From assembly GCA_016169945.1 (NCBI GenBank), contig JADLSH010000393.1:6217501-6281500 (forward strand): a DNA stretch of 64,000 nucleotides. The letters are read 5' to 3'. This document shows positions 47,205 through 58,632 of the stretch, in pieces. The stretch is from Trachythela sp. YZ-2020. Lineage: Eukaryota; Cnidaria; Anthozoa; Malacalcyonacea; Clavulariidae. A program made the translations under genes and the position numbers. Every line of letters starts with the position of its first letter. Within the stretch, counting starts at the first letter, position 1. The notes under the pieces are model-generated. The model was not told the origin of the DNA. It did no database searches and worked only from the letters and a program-made list of their open reading frames with translations.

Positions 47205-47440
47205 TTGTTTTGACACATGGTTTGTATTGGCTAATTTACATTGAAGGCAAAATTTGTCTATGGTGCATTTCCAAAGTTCTGGACAAAGAGTTTAATGACA
47301 GAGCATGAAATATACTCACTTAGAACTTAAAAACAATGTAGTACAGGATAATAAATGTCCGATGCTGATTAAAGATAGTTGTTTTCAGTTTCAATTAAGT
47401 GCCGCATTGTTGTGAATAAGTGCGGAGAAGTAAATACGGT
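47205..47440 (+). repeat. Dispersed repeat R1, copy 2
   Basis: Shares GAAATATACTCACTT, AGTTGTTTTCAG and a TTAAGTGC...CATTGTT...GAATAA word series with 54965-55150, and is inverse to copy 1 at ~39080-39150. No coding capacity. Confidence 0.65.
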
Positions 47441-47556
47441 GCCTTCATTTGGATTGAAATTCCTGTAGTATTTCTTATAGAATTATATAGACACTTGAAC
47501 TATGAAAGTTGTAATATACTAAATTTGTCTACAGCTAGATTTACTGTCTACAGCTA

Positions 47557-47735
47557 CAATCAAGAGCAAAAATTATTGAGACAACCGCATAAATTACCCC
47601 TCCCCCCAGAGTAGAAAGAGTAGAAAGAGAAAATTCACCCCATTTTTATCAACTTTGTTCGTGGGGGCACGGGGGAGGCTGACGCACTTCAAAATGAACA
47701 AAGACCTGAAGTCTCATAATTTTTGCACGCAATTG
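47557..47735. mobile_element. MITE M2, copy 1 (~179 bp)
   Basis: Ends CAATCAAGAGCAAAAATTAT and ATAATTTTTGCACGCAATTG are inverted repeats. The interior shares AAATTACCCCTCCCCCC and ATTCACCCCATTTTTATCAA with copy 2 at 49962-50146. TA precedes the left end. Possibly a Tc1/mariner-type passenger. Confidence 0.75.
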
Positions 47736-48064
47736 TCTGACTTGGGGTTTTTGGTCACCAACATGGTCGTGCAAGTGACACGACCATGCCAAAGTCACAC
47801 GCGTACAACACGTAGGGGACTGAGAATGAGTTGGTGGGAATTTTGAAATTGATGGCGATTACAGATCTTGCTATTGCATCAGCGAATATATAAAGATTTG
47901 CTGCTTTAAATTAATCACTTTTCCTATATAAGCGTAATAGTATAATCAAATATTTTGCAAAGGTGTTATGTAATGTTAAATCTCCCTAAATCTGTTCGGG
48001 TAAGCAGCCATGACGAGGTATGTTTTAGCCTTCAGTAATTTAACACAATTTTAATGATGATAAT

Positions 48065-48640
48065 GTGCTTCCACTTTTTTGGGATACGTCCGAATATTCC
48101 TCAAATATTTCTTGCCAAACTAGATTGAATTCTAACTGCACTTGTGTGCGAGAGGTTTTGAAGAACAACAATATTCACCCGGTTGTCTTTGGATCGGTCA
48201 TCAAATATCTGTTGATGAAAGGCAGGGGCAAGTTCCGAAATTTAATATTGGTTGGTTGCGCCAATAGTGGAAAGTTCTTCCTCCTAAATCCTTTGTGCGC
48301 GTTTTTTAAGACGTTTGCCAATCCTGCTGTTGACAAATATGGCTGGGTAGGGGTGGAGGAACACAAAGTTATATATCTGAACGATTATCGCTAGAGTTCC
48401 ACTCTGATCACTTGGAAAGATTTCCTTTTCCTTTTTCACCTCCATGCGCCCAAGAATCAATTTTCTACAAGCAGTCGTCCAATCATCTACTATGGTAGAA
48501 GTGGTCAGGTGGACGAAAGAGAAACAGAGATGTCTGTCAGGTGGAGAGCATTCAAGCTGAACAGCGCAATCCCAGAAGAAGAGCAAAAGGAAATGGTGCC
48601 ATGCCCACGTTGCTTTGCAGAACTAGTGTTGTCAATCGTG
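48065..48640 (+). pseudogene. Superfamily-3 helicase-like fragment
   Basis: The plus-strand reading includes ILVGCANSGKFFL (P-loop-like, with the usual Ser/Thr replaced by Phe), EHKVIYLNDYR (Walker B-like), an in-frame TAG directly after it, then a continuing frame with DERETEMSVRWRAF and a Cys motif PCPRCFAEL. The order fits SF3 helicases of small DNA viruses and rolling-circle elements, e.g. parvoviral NS1. Related genomic sequences occur in cnidarians. No N-terminal nuclease is visible and the fragment stops where the Tc1-like relic begins, so it is inactive. Endogenised viral origin is possible but unproven; a mobile-element origin is an alternative. Confidence 0.45.
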
Positions 48641-49600
48641 CTTATAGGAAAGTTTTTCATCGTCTTTTTTACTCTCGCTGAAAATTGCTCAATGTTTTCC
48701 CTTCTAATCTCCATGTCAAGAGCGTCTTTCTCTAGCTGTCTTGATACTAAATGAAAGAGGTTTTCGATTGGATTTAGATCTGGACTTCAAGCCGGTATGG
48801 AAAACATAAATCCCTCAACCTGTTGGAATGCTCATTTTGTGGCAGCACTGTTTTGAACTGGGTCACCATCCTGAAGAAAACGCCTCCCAATGGGATTTGT
48901 GCTCTCGGAAAAGATTTGTGGGAAGTGATCACAAACATACTCAGCAAATTTCTCTCCTGTCAAGCATTCAATTAACTGATCGCAAGCTATCACTCCTTTT
49001 CCATACGCAACAGACACAAAGAAATGTGCCGTTTTTCCCCTCCACGCCGGCTTTTTTTCCCTTTACTCGTGCAATTAAGAGCAAGACCTTCCCCTCTCTT
49101 TCTCCATGCCATTGTTTTGGTAGCTCGTGCCTGATCAAAAGGGTTAGTTTTGTGAACGAAAGATGTCCCATCAAAGTAGAAGCTGATACCGCATTCCCAG
49201 AAGTTACCCAGCAGTAATCTTATAATTTTGCGAGCAAAACATATTGGCTGTCCAGATCCTTCTGTGTCAAAAGTCCTTTCTTGCGGGAATGCAAGTAAGA
49301 ATAACCATGCTTGCTTAGGCTTCTTCGAATGGTCCACAGTGAAACCTCAGGACTTATACCCGCTGCTGTTCAAAGTCTAGATGCTGAAAACGGCTCGATT
49401 GTTCTTAATTTTCGCAAATCTCTCACAAGGTTTCGCTCTTCGCGAATACGTCCTTTGTTGTACTTGCGTTTGTCATGTCGGTTGTCGTTGTCCATCGGCA
49501 ATTTCATGTGACGGTATATTGTTGCCTTGCTGTATTTAGGAAATGCTTGTAAAAGCTGGCTACCTCCTAACTCCTTTCTCTTGAAATAAGTACCTCATAT
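48641..49600 (-). pseudogene. Tc1-like transposase, frameshifted
   Basis: Minus-strand pieces in order: an N-terminal helix-turn-helix region (YSKATIYRHMKLP, then NKGRIREERNLVRDLRKLR, 49540-49420), ISPEVSLWTIRRSLSKHGY, then ISFYFDGTSFVHKTNPFDQA with the first catalytic Asp (~49170), RRFLQDGDPVQNSAATK with the second (~48850), and SPDLNPIENLFHLV with the acidic third residue region (~48775). The D-x-N-P-I-E-N motif is typical of Tc1/mariner. Several frameshifts separate the pieces. It directly adjoins the SF3 fragment. Inverted ends of its own were not identified. Confidence 0.85.
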
Positions 49601-49961
49601 ACAGTGAAGTTCTCACTGGCACTGTCTTTCTTGGCTTTATCATGGCAAGATTTGTCCAAGTTGATGTTGCAAAATAAAATATTGCGAGTTGTGCAACTAT
49701 ATGGTTTTCGGTTAATTGACCTATCTTTAATCTGCGAATTTAATACTCAAAAATTGGTAACAAATTAAGATAAGAAATAATAAAATACTAAAAAATGATG
49801 TCATAATAGCCTGAGATGACATCACCATATCTTTTTTCAACTTCCAAACATCGATAGTGAGCAGTACAGAGGATCCATACTGTATCAGAAACAGCATATA
49901 TTCCTTTATATATATATACAGATGATATAGATAATATTCTCAATCACTCACAACATCCAGA

Positions 49962-50146
49962 CAATCAGGAGCAAAAATTATGGAGACAACTGCATAAATT
50001 ACCCCTCCCCCCCAATGCAATGTTGTGAGAAAGAGTAGAAAGAGAAAATTCACCCCATTTTTATCAACATTGTTCGTGGGGGCAGGGCTGACGCACTTCA
50101 ACATGAACAAAAATCTGAAAAGTCTTCTAATTTTTGCATGCGATTG
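49962..50146. mobile_element. MITE M2, copy 2 (~185 bp)
   Basis: Same ends and interior as 47557-47735, in the same orientation, 2.2 kb away. TA follows the right end. Confidence 0.75.
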
Positions 50147-50399
50147 TAGGTCTAATTAACAATTTACATGGTTAGACTATCATCATAACTGGATATTACA
50201 TTTCTCCCTTTTTGGGAAAGAAAACTGTCAAAGATTAACCTAGTAGTAACAATAGTAACTAACATAATAACTAACCTATAATTGTTTTACTTAATGTTCC
50301 TAACTAGAATGTAAATAATATGTTCTAAATGTATGAGGTTGGCTTCTTTAACTTGGTGGTCTAACTTAGTTCTCACTGGTCTATTAATCATTGCTTCAA

Positions 50400-51519
50400 T
50401 ACGGGGTTGCTCCAGTAGCTGTGTGTGATGTTGATTGGAAGCCAGTGAGCATTTCTTGGATTGCTATGCTGCTGCTCTGACCTTGAAGGTTGGCAATTTT
50501 CAATTACTTGATCAGGAGCTTCATAAAGCTTTCCACGCGTGCATGCCCTGGAGTAACAGAATGATGATGAAATCCTCCCATCTCCACGAACTCTGTGAAT
50601 TCCTTGGACTGGAATGTTAGTTCGTTGTCACTCCCTAGTTGTCACAGAGTCCCGTGAGTTGCAAAATATGGTCTTTAGTCTCTCTTTCGTTTGTCAAAAA
50701 AAGGTTAACCGTGTTTGTGGAACTTCTGGGTATCTTGTTCTCTTATCGATGGCTACCAGATTGTAGTGGCCATCGGAGTACAGTCCTCCAAACTCTACAG
50801 CGATTACATCCCATGGTTTCTTTGGTACTGCAGTCACTTTCACTGGTTCTTGTCTGTGCTGCTTTGTGGTCACTTCGCATTCGATTGTCCAATAATCTGT
50901 TCTACCATAGTGTTCATAGCGGGAAACCAGTATTTCTCACGGAGGATCTGCATTCTGACAACTTTCTTCTAAAGCTTGTGGGAATGGCAATCAGGTTCAT
51001 TCTGCAGATTAAGTATATCGTTTTCCTTTAAACGGTATGATATCAGGGTCTTTCCTGTGTTGTTCGACGTGTTTCTTCCAGTATGTGGTCAACAACTTGT
51101 TTGAAAACTTTCTCTACTGTGTCTCGTCCGGAAGTCAAGTGGATCAGCTTCGTCCTTCCCTACTTGGTAGACAAGTCAAAATTGACATCTTGCATGCCCA
51201 TCCCCCACTTCTCAATTCTCAGTGGATGCTTGATGGTAGCTTTGTTGAAGAGTGGGATTAAAGTCTTGTGAGCTGTGATAATCGTGCATCTTGGTGTTCC
51301 CAAGAGGTAGATGCTGACTCTATTCTTGGCCAAATGTACTGCTAAAGCATCCTTTTCCATCTGCCTATACCAGTTCTCGGTTTCCGTCATCATGCGGCTG
51401 ATAAAATACACTGGCTGTAGTCCTTGATCCATCTCTTGGAACAGTCCAACGGAGAGTCCTTCATGGTAACTAGCTTCTACTCTTATGACAATTGGCCTGT
51501 CTGGGTTGGAGTAGGCCAT
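50400..51519 (-). pseudogene. Ty3/gypsy pol fragment (RNase H to integrase)
   Basis: 51519-51160 is open and reads as RNase H: PIVIRVEASYHEGLSVGLFQ, TETENWYRQMEKDALAVHLA, TIITAHKTLIPLFNKATIKH, RIEKWGMGMQDVNFDL. Further down the minus strand, broken frames give the integrase core start (PWDVIAVEFGGLYSDGHYN, ~50810) and a final part to ~50400. The first catalytic Asp of RNase H is Glu here (VEAS, usually DAS). LTRs are not seen; this is a partial copy unrelated in detail to the element at 43.4-47.1 kb. Confidence 0.8.
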
Positions 51520-51582
51520 AGTAGTTTCAGTACACTGAAAGTACTATCACCTACTCCAACCCAGAGACCAATTGTCGCAAGT
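51486..51582. repeat. ~97-bp palindrome at the end of the gypsy fragment
   Basis: GGTTGGAGTAGGCCATAGTA and its inverse (TACTATCACCTACTCCAACC) face each other around AGTTTCAGTACACTGAAAGT; outer parts (ACAATTGG and CCAATTGT) also pair. The right arm repeats, inverted, the start of the RNase H fragment, so it looks like an inverted duplication at a break end. Confidence 0.8.
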
Positions 51583-51783
51583 GATGCTCGCCTTGATTGC
51601 CACAATGCTTCTTCCTTCTGTCCCTACTAACATAAATAATATAATAACTTTGTTTTCTTTTGAATATACTAACACAATTACTAACGCAAATAATGGACGG
51701 AAGTAGGCGCATTATTTTTTTTTTATTTTCAACCAATATGAGAATGTTCTTTATGTGCTTTTTGGGGTTATATTTTAATGTAA

Positions 51784-51904
51784 TTTATATAGTTTTTAAG
51801 AAAGACGTGTTGTGATTTACTGTGAGAAATAGAGAGAGATTTTACTTTTGTTATAAAAACATTGTTGTGCTACTTATTGTGTGGGCGACGGGCATTTCAC
51901 TATA
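51784..51904 (+). repeat. 5' LTR of the BEL/Pao element (121 bp)
   Basis: TTTATATAGTTTTTAAGAAA through TTCACTATA, about 90 percent identical by eye to 53489-53609. Directly inside stands TGGCACCTCCGATGGGA, a typical BEL primer-binding context. No target duplication was found. Confidence 0.85.
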
Positions 51905-53488
51905 AGTGGCACCTCCGATGGGATATTTGTGTAAACACTCGAACAAGAGCAAGAATTTGTGGTTCAAATGGCTATGAAAACGGCCGAACAAGGAAGCACA
52001 TCAAGCACTCAAGACAAAGTTAAAACATATTGTGATAACACAAGAGAAAACTGAGGAAATTCTCTCATCAACAATCAGCAACAAATAGAACAGCATCATG
52101 AAGCTTTAAAATATCTGATAAGCACTGCAGATAGATCTAAACAAACAGCAGTAGAAGGAGTAAAAATCGCAAATGGTGAAGACATCGAGAGTATTTTAAC
52201 ATGGCAAGAAGAGATACAATATACCAACGATAAGGCTGATATCAACTTAGATAAATTACACAAGTGGATCACTTAAATCAACAAAAACATGATGGCTAAA
52301 AGTAGAAAAGATCCACTCAATCTCGAAAAGGAATTATTCGAAACTAAACTACATTTCAAAACCCAGTTACAGAAAACCAAACAGCAACAAATCGAAATGA
52401 GGAATTACCGAGTTTTCGTGTCAAGTTTTGGGCTCAAAGCAAAGTTACCTAAGATAATAATTATAACCTACCAAGACTGCCCGTGTTTTTGGAACCGTGT
52501 TTTTGTACTTGAGAGAGTTATTAGATAAAAAAAGTCAAACCCACTATCGAAGCTTTGCCTTTCACAAATGAAGGCTATAAAATCATTCTCCAGTTGAAGT
52601 ATGGAAAAGATTCCGAAATTGTTAATCCGTATACAAAGCAGATTTTGGATTTACCTCACATTTCTGATACAAATGTAAAAAAATCCACAAATTTAGTGAG
52701 AAACTCTCCTAGCATGTGTACAGTCATTAGAAACAAAACAACCTTTGTACCATGCCTCAAGCGGTCTTGGACATCGAAGTCCAGATTAATCGTAGACCCC
52801 TAAGCTGTGTGGAGGATGACATCCAGTTGCCAGTGCTGACACCATCATCCTTCCTATTCCAAAGATCAAATCTGATACCCGAACAAGAACAATGGCATGA
52901 AGACGACATGAACCTTTGTCATAAAGCTAAATACCTGAAGTCCTGCAAAGATTAATTGTGGAGAGATGGTAAAGGGAATCATGCCTTCAGGGAGTGGCAC
53001 AACCTCAATCACCAGTGGAAAATGTTTCATGTTAACGTTGGCAAAGTGGTGATCATAAAGTCAAATGACAAGAATCATGAAAGGCGACATTTGGGCATCG
53101 TTCTGGAGGTGTTTCCAGGAAGAGACGGTGGAAACAGCTAATGGGTACTTAGAGCTGGCAATAGAACACCTCTACGCATTAGAACTGTTGTCCAATCAAG
53201 TGGCTGTACCAAAGAGAAACGAGCAGCAGCAGAGAATGCAGCAGAGAAAATTAAAGTGCTTGCTGACATGGAAGATTAAATATGGTGATTGGTATGATGG
53301 GACATGTAGACGTCGACCAACTGTAACTTGGGTTCCCTTTTTTCTAATAACTCACACTCACTCTTGTATGCAGTTCAAATATCACCCATAAACAATAGTT
53401 ATGTACATTATATAGCCGGCCACACTTTTGTTAACTTATTTACGTATTTAAATTACACCAATCGTCACACATGACGAAACGACAGGAC

Positions 53489-53609
53489 TTTATATAGTTT
53501 TTAAGAAAGGCGTGTTGTGATTTACTGTGAGGAATAGAGAGAGATTTTACATTTGCTATAAAAACTTTGTTGTGCTATTTATTGTGTGAGCAACAGGCAA
53601 TTCACTATA
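53489..53609 (+). repeat. 3' LTR of the BEL/Pao element (121 bp)
   Basis: Direct repeat of 51784-51904. Confidence 0.85.
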
Positions 53610-53921
53610 CAGGAAGCTTCATACGGCCTCTTTTCACAGCTTGGTTTTAGTATGGTTTGAGCTCTCTTGGTTTTAGTATGGCTTCCAATGCTTCATCATG
53701 TTTTCCTGTATTCCTTCCGCCAATCAAGATGTCATCTCGTTGATTGAGGCATCTCGGTATGTCACCAAATATGCGGTACATTGCAATGACTTAGCTCCAA
53801 ATCTTATAATAACTGGATATTACACACACTATACAAATTTCATAGGATATATTTACTTTAAAGCCCAAAAGAGATATACTTTACATGTTATAGTAACTCC
53901 CAGTTTCTGTGTTTTTATTAG

Positions 53922-54300
53922 ATTATGTTGAGTTTTGTCCAAGTGGTTGGGTTGCCTTTAAACAATTTTGTTTCTTTTTGGATGAAGAAACACATGGCTG
54001 GTCTGAGGTACCTGATATATGCTCTCACAAAAATAGCAAAATGGCAATGCCAAAATCCCAAGAAGTTATTGCATTTCTTGTTGACAAACTTAGCTCTAAG
54101 AAGCAGTACACAAGACCATACTTTGTCGGGCTACGCAAGATAGATGAAGAATGGGAATGGATTGATGATACTCCGTTAAGCCATGGTTTATCTGGACAAA
54201 TAAAGAGTAATTTTCACAGTTGTGCAGCTATACATGAAGGTTCATTGAGAAAAATGCCTTGTGATTTTGAAGCAGGCTACATATGTGAAATGAAAACAGG
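53922..54300 (+). CDS. C-type lectin-like domain exon of a host gene
   Basis: An AG acceptor (TTTTTATTAG, ends 53921) and a GT donor (AAAACAG then GTAAGAA, 54301) frame one exon that reads as a complete CTLD: FCPSGWVAFKQFCFF, the long-form first Cys pair, a DICSHKNSKMAMPKS helix region, YFVGLRKIDEEWEWIDDTPL with the WEW core, SCAAI and CDFEAGYICE. Six Cys for three disulfides are present. The Ca2+/sugar motifs EPN or QPD and WND are missing, so canonical sugar binding is unlikely. No lesion is seen in the exon. Neighbouring exons are not identified; most of the flanks are mobile DNA. Likely a secreted or membrane protein, but the remaining domains are unknown. Confidence 0.78.
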
Positions 54301-54355
54301 TAAGAATAAATTATGCTGCGAGAGATTTCCTAAAGGAAGAATGAATGTGGCTTAG

Positions 54356-54900
54356 ATGAAATCATGAGCTCTAATACCATCAATACATTTTGGTAAGAAA
54401 ATAGAATAACAAAAATTCATCCTAGTATATACCAACTTACATATCAATTTTCTTTGCTATTCTGAAGTTCAGATTGAAGTCAATAGCACTATCAACAATG
54501 TCTTTATATATCATATTTCACTGGCCCTGATCATATAATTGGTCATCAAGTACACACATTTTGTGTGCAATAAAATACTAAGCATCTTCTCTCGGTTATG
54601 ATTTTTACACAGTTCGCCTCCTTTGTTCTCTATTAGTCAAATACATGGTCCTTTAGTAAAAACTGTTCCCAAGAACACATTTAACATAAAATCATTTTAA
54701 CGAACAAACTTCCAAAATTATGTGATGTGGCGAGTTGCTCCCATCGTCTTGTGCCTAATGTAGAGGGTGATCCATGTCAATTTTGAAAAACAATATCGAT
54801 CATCATTTTGTCTGAAGACCTATGTTCAAAATATGTCTTTCATCATGCCAAGAATAGAAAGATTATGTTATGCTTAACTTTTGCCATTGTGTTGCCATAG
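54356..54900. other. Non-coding stretch, perhaps intron or 3' flank of the lectin gene
   Basis: No further exon of the lectin gene could be recognised. AT-rich with no repeats noted. Confidence 0.4.
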
Positions 54901-54904
54901 CAAC

Positions 54905-55210
54905 AAATGCAGCACTTATTTGAGGGCTGCATTTTCCCAGGGTGGGTCTATTTTATCTGCCTTCACAACAGCATTGTGCAGTTCAATGACAAGAGAGAGT
55001 TAAACGACAGAACATTGAAATATACTCACTTTGAACTAAAAAACGATGTATAAATATTTAGATACATTTTAGTTGTTTTCAGCTCTAACAATTCAGTCTA
55101 ACAGTGCTTCGATTAAGTGCTTCATTGTTATGAATAACTATGCACAATGTTTTTGCTCTCATTCAGGGCAGTGCTTATTCAAGGGCGGTGCTTAAACAAA
55201 TACAGTAAAT
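54905..55210 (+). repeat. Dispersed repeat R1, copy 3
   Basis: Begins with GCACTTATTTGAGGGCTGC and ends with GGGCGGTGCTTAAACAAATA, a related word series; the centre matches 47260-47410. The G-rich CTTATT/CTTAA end words also occur near 5690-5730. Probably a MITE family. Confidence 0.65.
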
Positions 55211-55404
55211 TGACTGAACCATAAACATATATATATGAACATCCCGATATTAGCTGCATAAGTTTAAAAACGTCAAACTGTTGTACACCTGGCCAAACAA
55301 AAAAAAACATAGTACCATTTGTGACTATACAATGACTAAACAATGCTGTAAGCCAATTTCAGTGTACAGCTGTCTGACTACAATGGAACTAATATCAGTG
55401 TTGT

Positions 55405-55550
55405 AGTACTTGAATCCGGACTTGGACTCGAGTCCAGACTTGAGGGTCTGACCTGGACTTGAACACATCGGACTTGGAATCTATATAAAAGGACTCGGAG
55501 CTTGACCCGCCTGGACTTGGAAAATTAGGTAAAGTCCTTTACGAGTCCAC
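55405..55550. repeat. GGACTTGGACTCGAGTCC simple-repeat-like segment
   Basis: A run of variants of GACTTGGACTCGAGTCCAGA, partly self-complementary (GGACTCGAGTCC). A low-copy dispersed repeat; no coding function. Confidence 0.7.
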
Positions 55551-55959
55551 AAATTGCTCTGTCAATATCTGGTCCAACAATTTTTTGTGCGGCAAGAATA
55601 TATGCATGGTGAGGGCGTTACATATTACATTACATTTACATATCACAACTATCTAAATTATTAATCAATCCTTGTTTGCTTGATATGCAAAAATATAACC
55701 TTGTTGGCACTGTCACCTGGTAGAGAACTATCTTTTGATGAAAAAATAGGGCAGGTTGTGAAAAAGCTGCTTTTTACTAAACAAATTACAGAGGTAACCC
55801 TTTGTCGTTAATTAGCAAATTTCTGAATGTTTTATCGCCAACAAATTAGGTACAGTCCTAGTGCTAAATTGTAGGTCTTCCTCCAAAATAAAATGCAGCT
55901 ATATATTGTGCCTGTGTCTGTGAAGCCAGCGCAAACCAGGGCCTATAGCTAAAGATAGA

Positions 55960-56755
55960 TGGAGTGGCAATAAACTATGTCACTTCTCAGAAGTTGATAG
56001 GTGTAACTCTTGATTCGGTTATGAGCTACGAGTGGATGAACTTTCTAAAAATATCTCAAAGAGCCTGGGACTGTTGAAGCACATTAGCCCCTATTTAAAG
56101 CAGCGTCAACATGAGATGTTTTATACGAGCTTGATAAAGTCCACTCTTATGTATAGCACCATGATATGGGACAATTGTAGTAATATGTCTAAACAGTCTG
56201 TTCTCAAACTACAAAAGAGGGCTGCTAGGATTATATTAAACGCAGATAGAATGACGCCATCTGTAACCCTCTTTAATACACTTAACTGGCTACCCTTTTA
56301 CAAGGAAAGCCTCATCAAGCGTAACACTTTAGTTTATAAGAGTAAATTACTATAATGTTCCAATGTACATATATGTGAATAATTAGTTAGAAATTTTGAC
56401 ATCCACAGTAGAGTGACGGGCTACAACAGTCTTAATTTAGTAACTCATAAATATAAGCGTGAAACAGAAGGTGGCCGCACTTTTGCAGTCACGACCGCGA
56501 AGCAGTGGAATACACTAAAGGTTATTCTTAGGAATCAGGCTTCTATTGGATGCTTTAAAACATGCTTTTTATAAGGACCTTTTAGATGTACAAAAGACCA
56601 CCATGCTTTTATAAATATACTTGTAAATAGATCTAGATAATACATATCGTATCATCATTTTAGGTAATTTTTATTTAGGGCCACAAGTTTGTCAGTAGCA
56701 ATGCTTACTGTTATATGTTTACCGTATTGAAATAAAGACGACGACGACGAATATC
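55960..56755 (+). mobile_element. LINE 3' end with (GAC)n tail
   Basis: 56032-56355 encodes the post-palm RT region: SLGLLKHISPYLKQRQHEMF, FYTSLIKSTLMYSTMIWDNC, LKLQKRAARIILNADR, LNTLNWLPFYKESL in substance. A degenerate C-terminal part continues to ~56575 (RTFAVTTAKQWNTL). The 3' UTR ends at ATTGAAATAAAGACGACGAC, a LINE tail with a GAC microsatellite. The 5' part of the element is missing (5' truncation). Confidence 0.85.
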
Positions 56756-57029
56756 TCAATGTACTATACAAAGCAGCAAATATATATATGAATGGCCCCT
56801 TCACAATAATATAGCCTCAGTAGAAACCCTGGAGTAGGCCTGTATGAGTGCATGCTGTTGGCATATTACTGAGGATTATTGATAAATGCATTACAGATAT
56901 TAGAATATTTCTGTGGCCTAGAGTTGCCTAGGTTTATAGCCTTTTGTTATTCTTTGTGTCACCAAAGATATGATGTGTAACATGATCGTTTGTAGCATAC
57001 TTCAAGTTTCAATTAGTTAATTCATGTGT

Positions 57030-58632
57030 ATCATTACTGCGTATAATGCACATTTGACATTTGCAAGCAGAACAAAATTAAAACAACAAATTTAAAACAT
57101 TTTATCTTTAGGCATACAGTTATAGTATCGCGTCTGCTGCATACATAGTATATATAGGCTAGACCTTGACTGATTTTCGTCGGTTGAGACACAACAGCGT
57201 AAGCAGTAGCAGCGACTTCCTTCCCACTTGCATCTCCAAAGGTGTGGAGCAATGTCATCAATTGGCTCTTGGACACTGGCTAACGATCTTGGAACATCAA
57301 GGAAGCTGGCTTTCCCACTTCTGCCAATTACGTGTCAATCCCTTGGACAAAGACGCATCCCAGGGACACTTTTGGTTGCAGGCTTCGCGATATAGAAGTT
57401 TCCCACTCAGCGTAATCGGAGAAAACAACCTGAGCGGGTCGTAAATTCTGGCCAACTTTCCGAGAATTCCTCTCTTTGTCGGTTGAGCTACTTCACTTGG
57501 AAAGGCAACGCCGATAGTGTCCTTCTGTTTGTTCCATTTCATGCCCGAAAAATTGCTTTCTCCGGCTGGAACACAGAGTTGCTGTTTGGCATAGCTTATA
57601 CTCTCATCGGGTTGAGGAATCTCGGATTGTTCCACTTCTTTCTCGTTAGAATTCTACTTGTGTAAGTGGAAACACACTTTGTCAAATATGTTGGTCGCAG
57701 TAACTTTCACATCTTTCACTTTTTCTACCGTTTGTCCTCCTGGTAAGAGGTTGTCCACATAAAGGCTTCGATCGATTTCTTCCACAATCACTGGGTGATC
57801 AGTTCGACAAGTATCGAGGTGATGCTTTATTGCTCCCCTGAGAAGAAATGGGATGGTCCCAAGCCAAACAGCATTCTCGTAAAGTGTAGAGTGCGTAGTT
57901 GTTGAAGGTCTGTCCCATTCATCCAGTGAAATCTCAGGGCATCGCCATCTTCTCGAATTCGTACTTGAAGGAAGTCCTGTTTGATATCTCCCGCTACAGA
58001 GACTGTGTGAAAGCTTCCTCGTACCACAGTATAGAGACGACCAGTAGGGCCACTCGGCGATGCAACATGTAGCCATCTATTTTGAACATTGTTGTGATTG
58101 AAAACTTCAGTTTTCCAGGGGGTTTCTCATTGCGAGCCATTTAAATGGGGTGGATTTCTTTCCAGGATTGCAGGGCCTAAGTTAACTGGGGGAAATCCCA
58201 TGATTGCCATCCCACTTGGCCTCTAACCAAATCAGGTTTAATCACTTTCAATTTATTTAACATGCTGCGAACTAAACCCGAACATTCTTTAAGTTTCCCC
58301 AAGCTTTCTAAGGACTGTAAGTTATAACTAAGCGTATGGTAAAACTGATGAATCCTTTCAGGTTTAGTTCCCGTAATAACTGGTAGACCTATTAAATTTT
58401 CGATACAAGCATTTACAATTTCACTTACATTACCATACTCGATCTTCAAAATATTATTTTCGTGCGTTCATAACCTTCGGTTGTAAACAGCATACCGCCG
58501 ATAGCTTCGCATACTTTGATCCACGAGCTCTTTGAGATCGTCACAGCTACCATGTTCGATGTGTCAACTTCGGCTTTGAATTTGTTCCAGAATGATAGCC
58601 AATTATAAGGCAATGCAATTAATCGTTTTGCA
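57030..58632 (-). pseudogene. BEL/Pao gag-pol pseudogene, 5' and 3' incomplete
   Basis: On the minus strand, 58632-58180 reads as Pao gag (WLSFWNKFKAEVDTSN, GGMLFTTEGYERTKI, IVNACIENLIGLPVITGTKP, VRSMLNKLK). It then jumps near 58130 into RT: VRIREDGDALRFHWMNGTDL, LHFTRMLFGLGPS, FLLRGAIKHHLDTCRTDHP, RSLYVDNLLPGG, where the palm motif reads YVDN. Next are the Pao connection (GILGKLARIYDPLRLFSPIT) and an RNase H-like start (HTFGDASGKEVAATAYAVVS). Frames change at ~58030, 57830 and 57640. The sequence between gag and RT is deleted and no LTR was found. Its 5' end abuts the LINE starting near 58.63 kb. Confidence 0.83.

Larger units (their letters stand above)
51784..53609 (+). mobile_element. BEL/Pao LTR retrotransposon with most of pol deleted
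   Basis: A 1.8-kb remnant between 121-bp LTRs. The N-terminal gag region (coiled-coil, Lys/Gln-rich, 52000-52530) is in broken frames. A Pao gag stretch follows at 52555-52690 (LPFTNEGYKIIL, KYGKDSEIVNPYTKQILDLP, HISDTNVKK). The sequence then jumps at ~52745 to the C-terminal end of the integrase region (LDIEVQINRRPLSCVEDD, LTPSSFLFQRSN, then HVNVGKVVIIKSNDKN and FPGRDG). Protease, RT, RNase H and the integrase core are gone. A further stop at 52953 breaks the tail. Confidence 0.85.
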
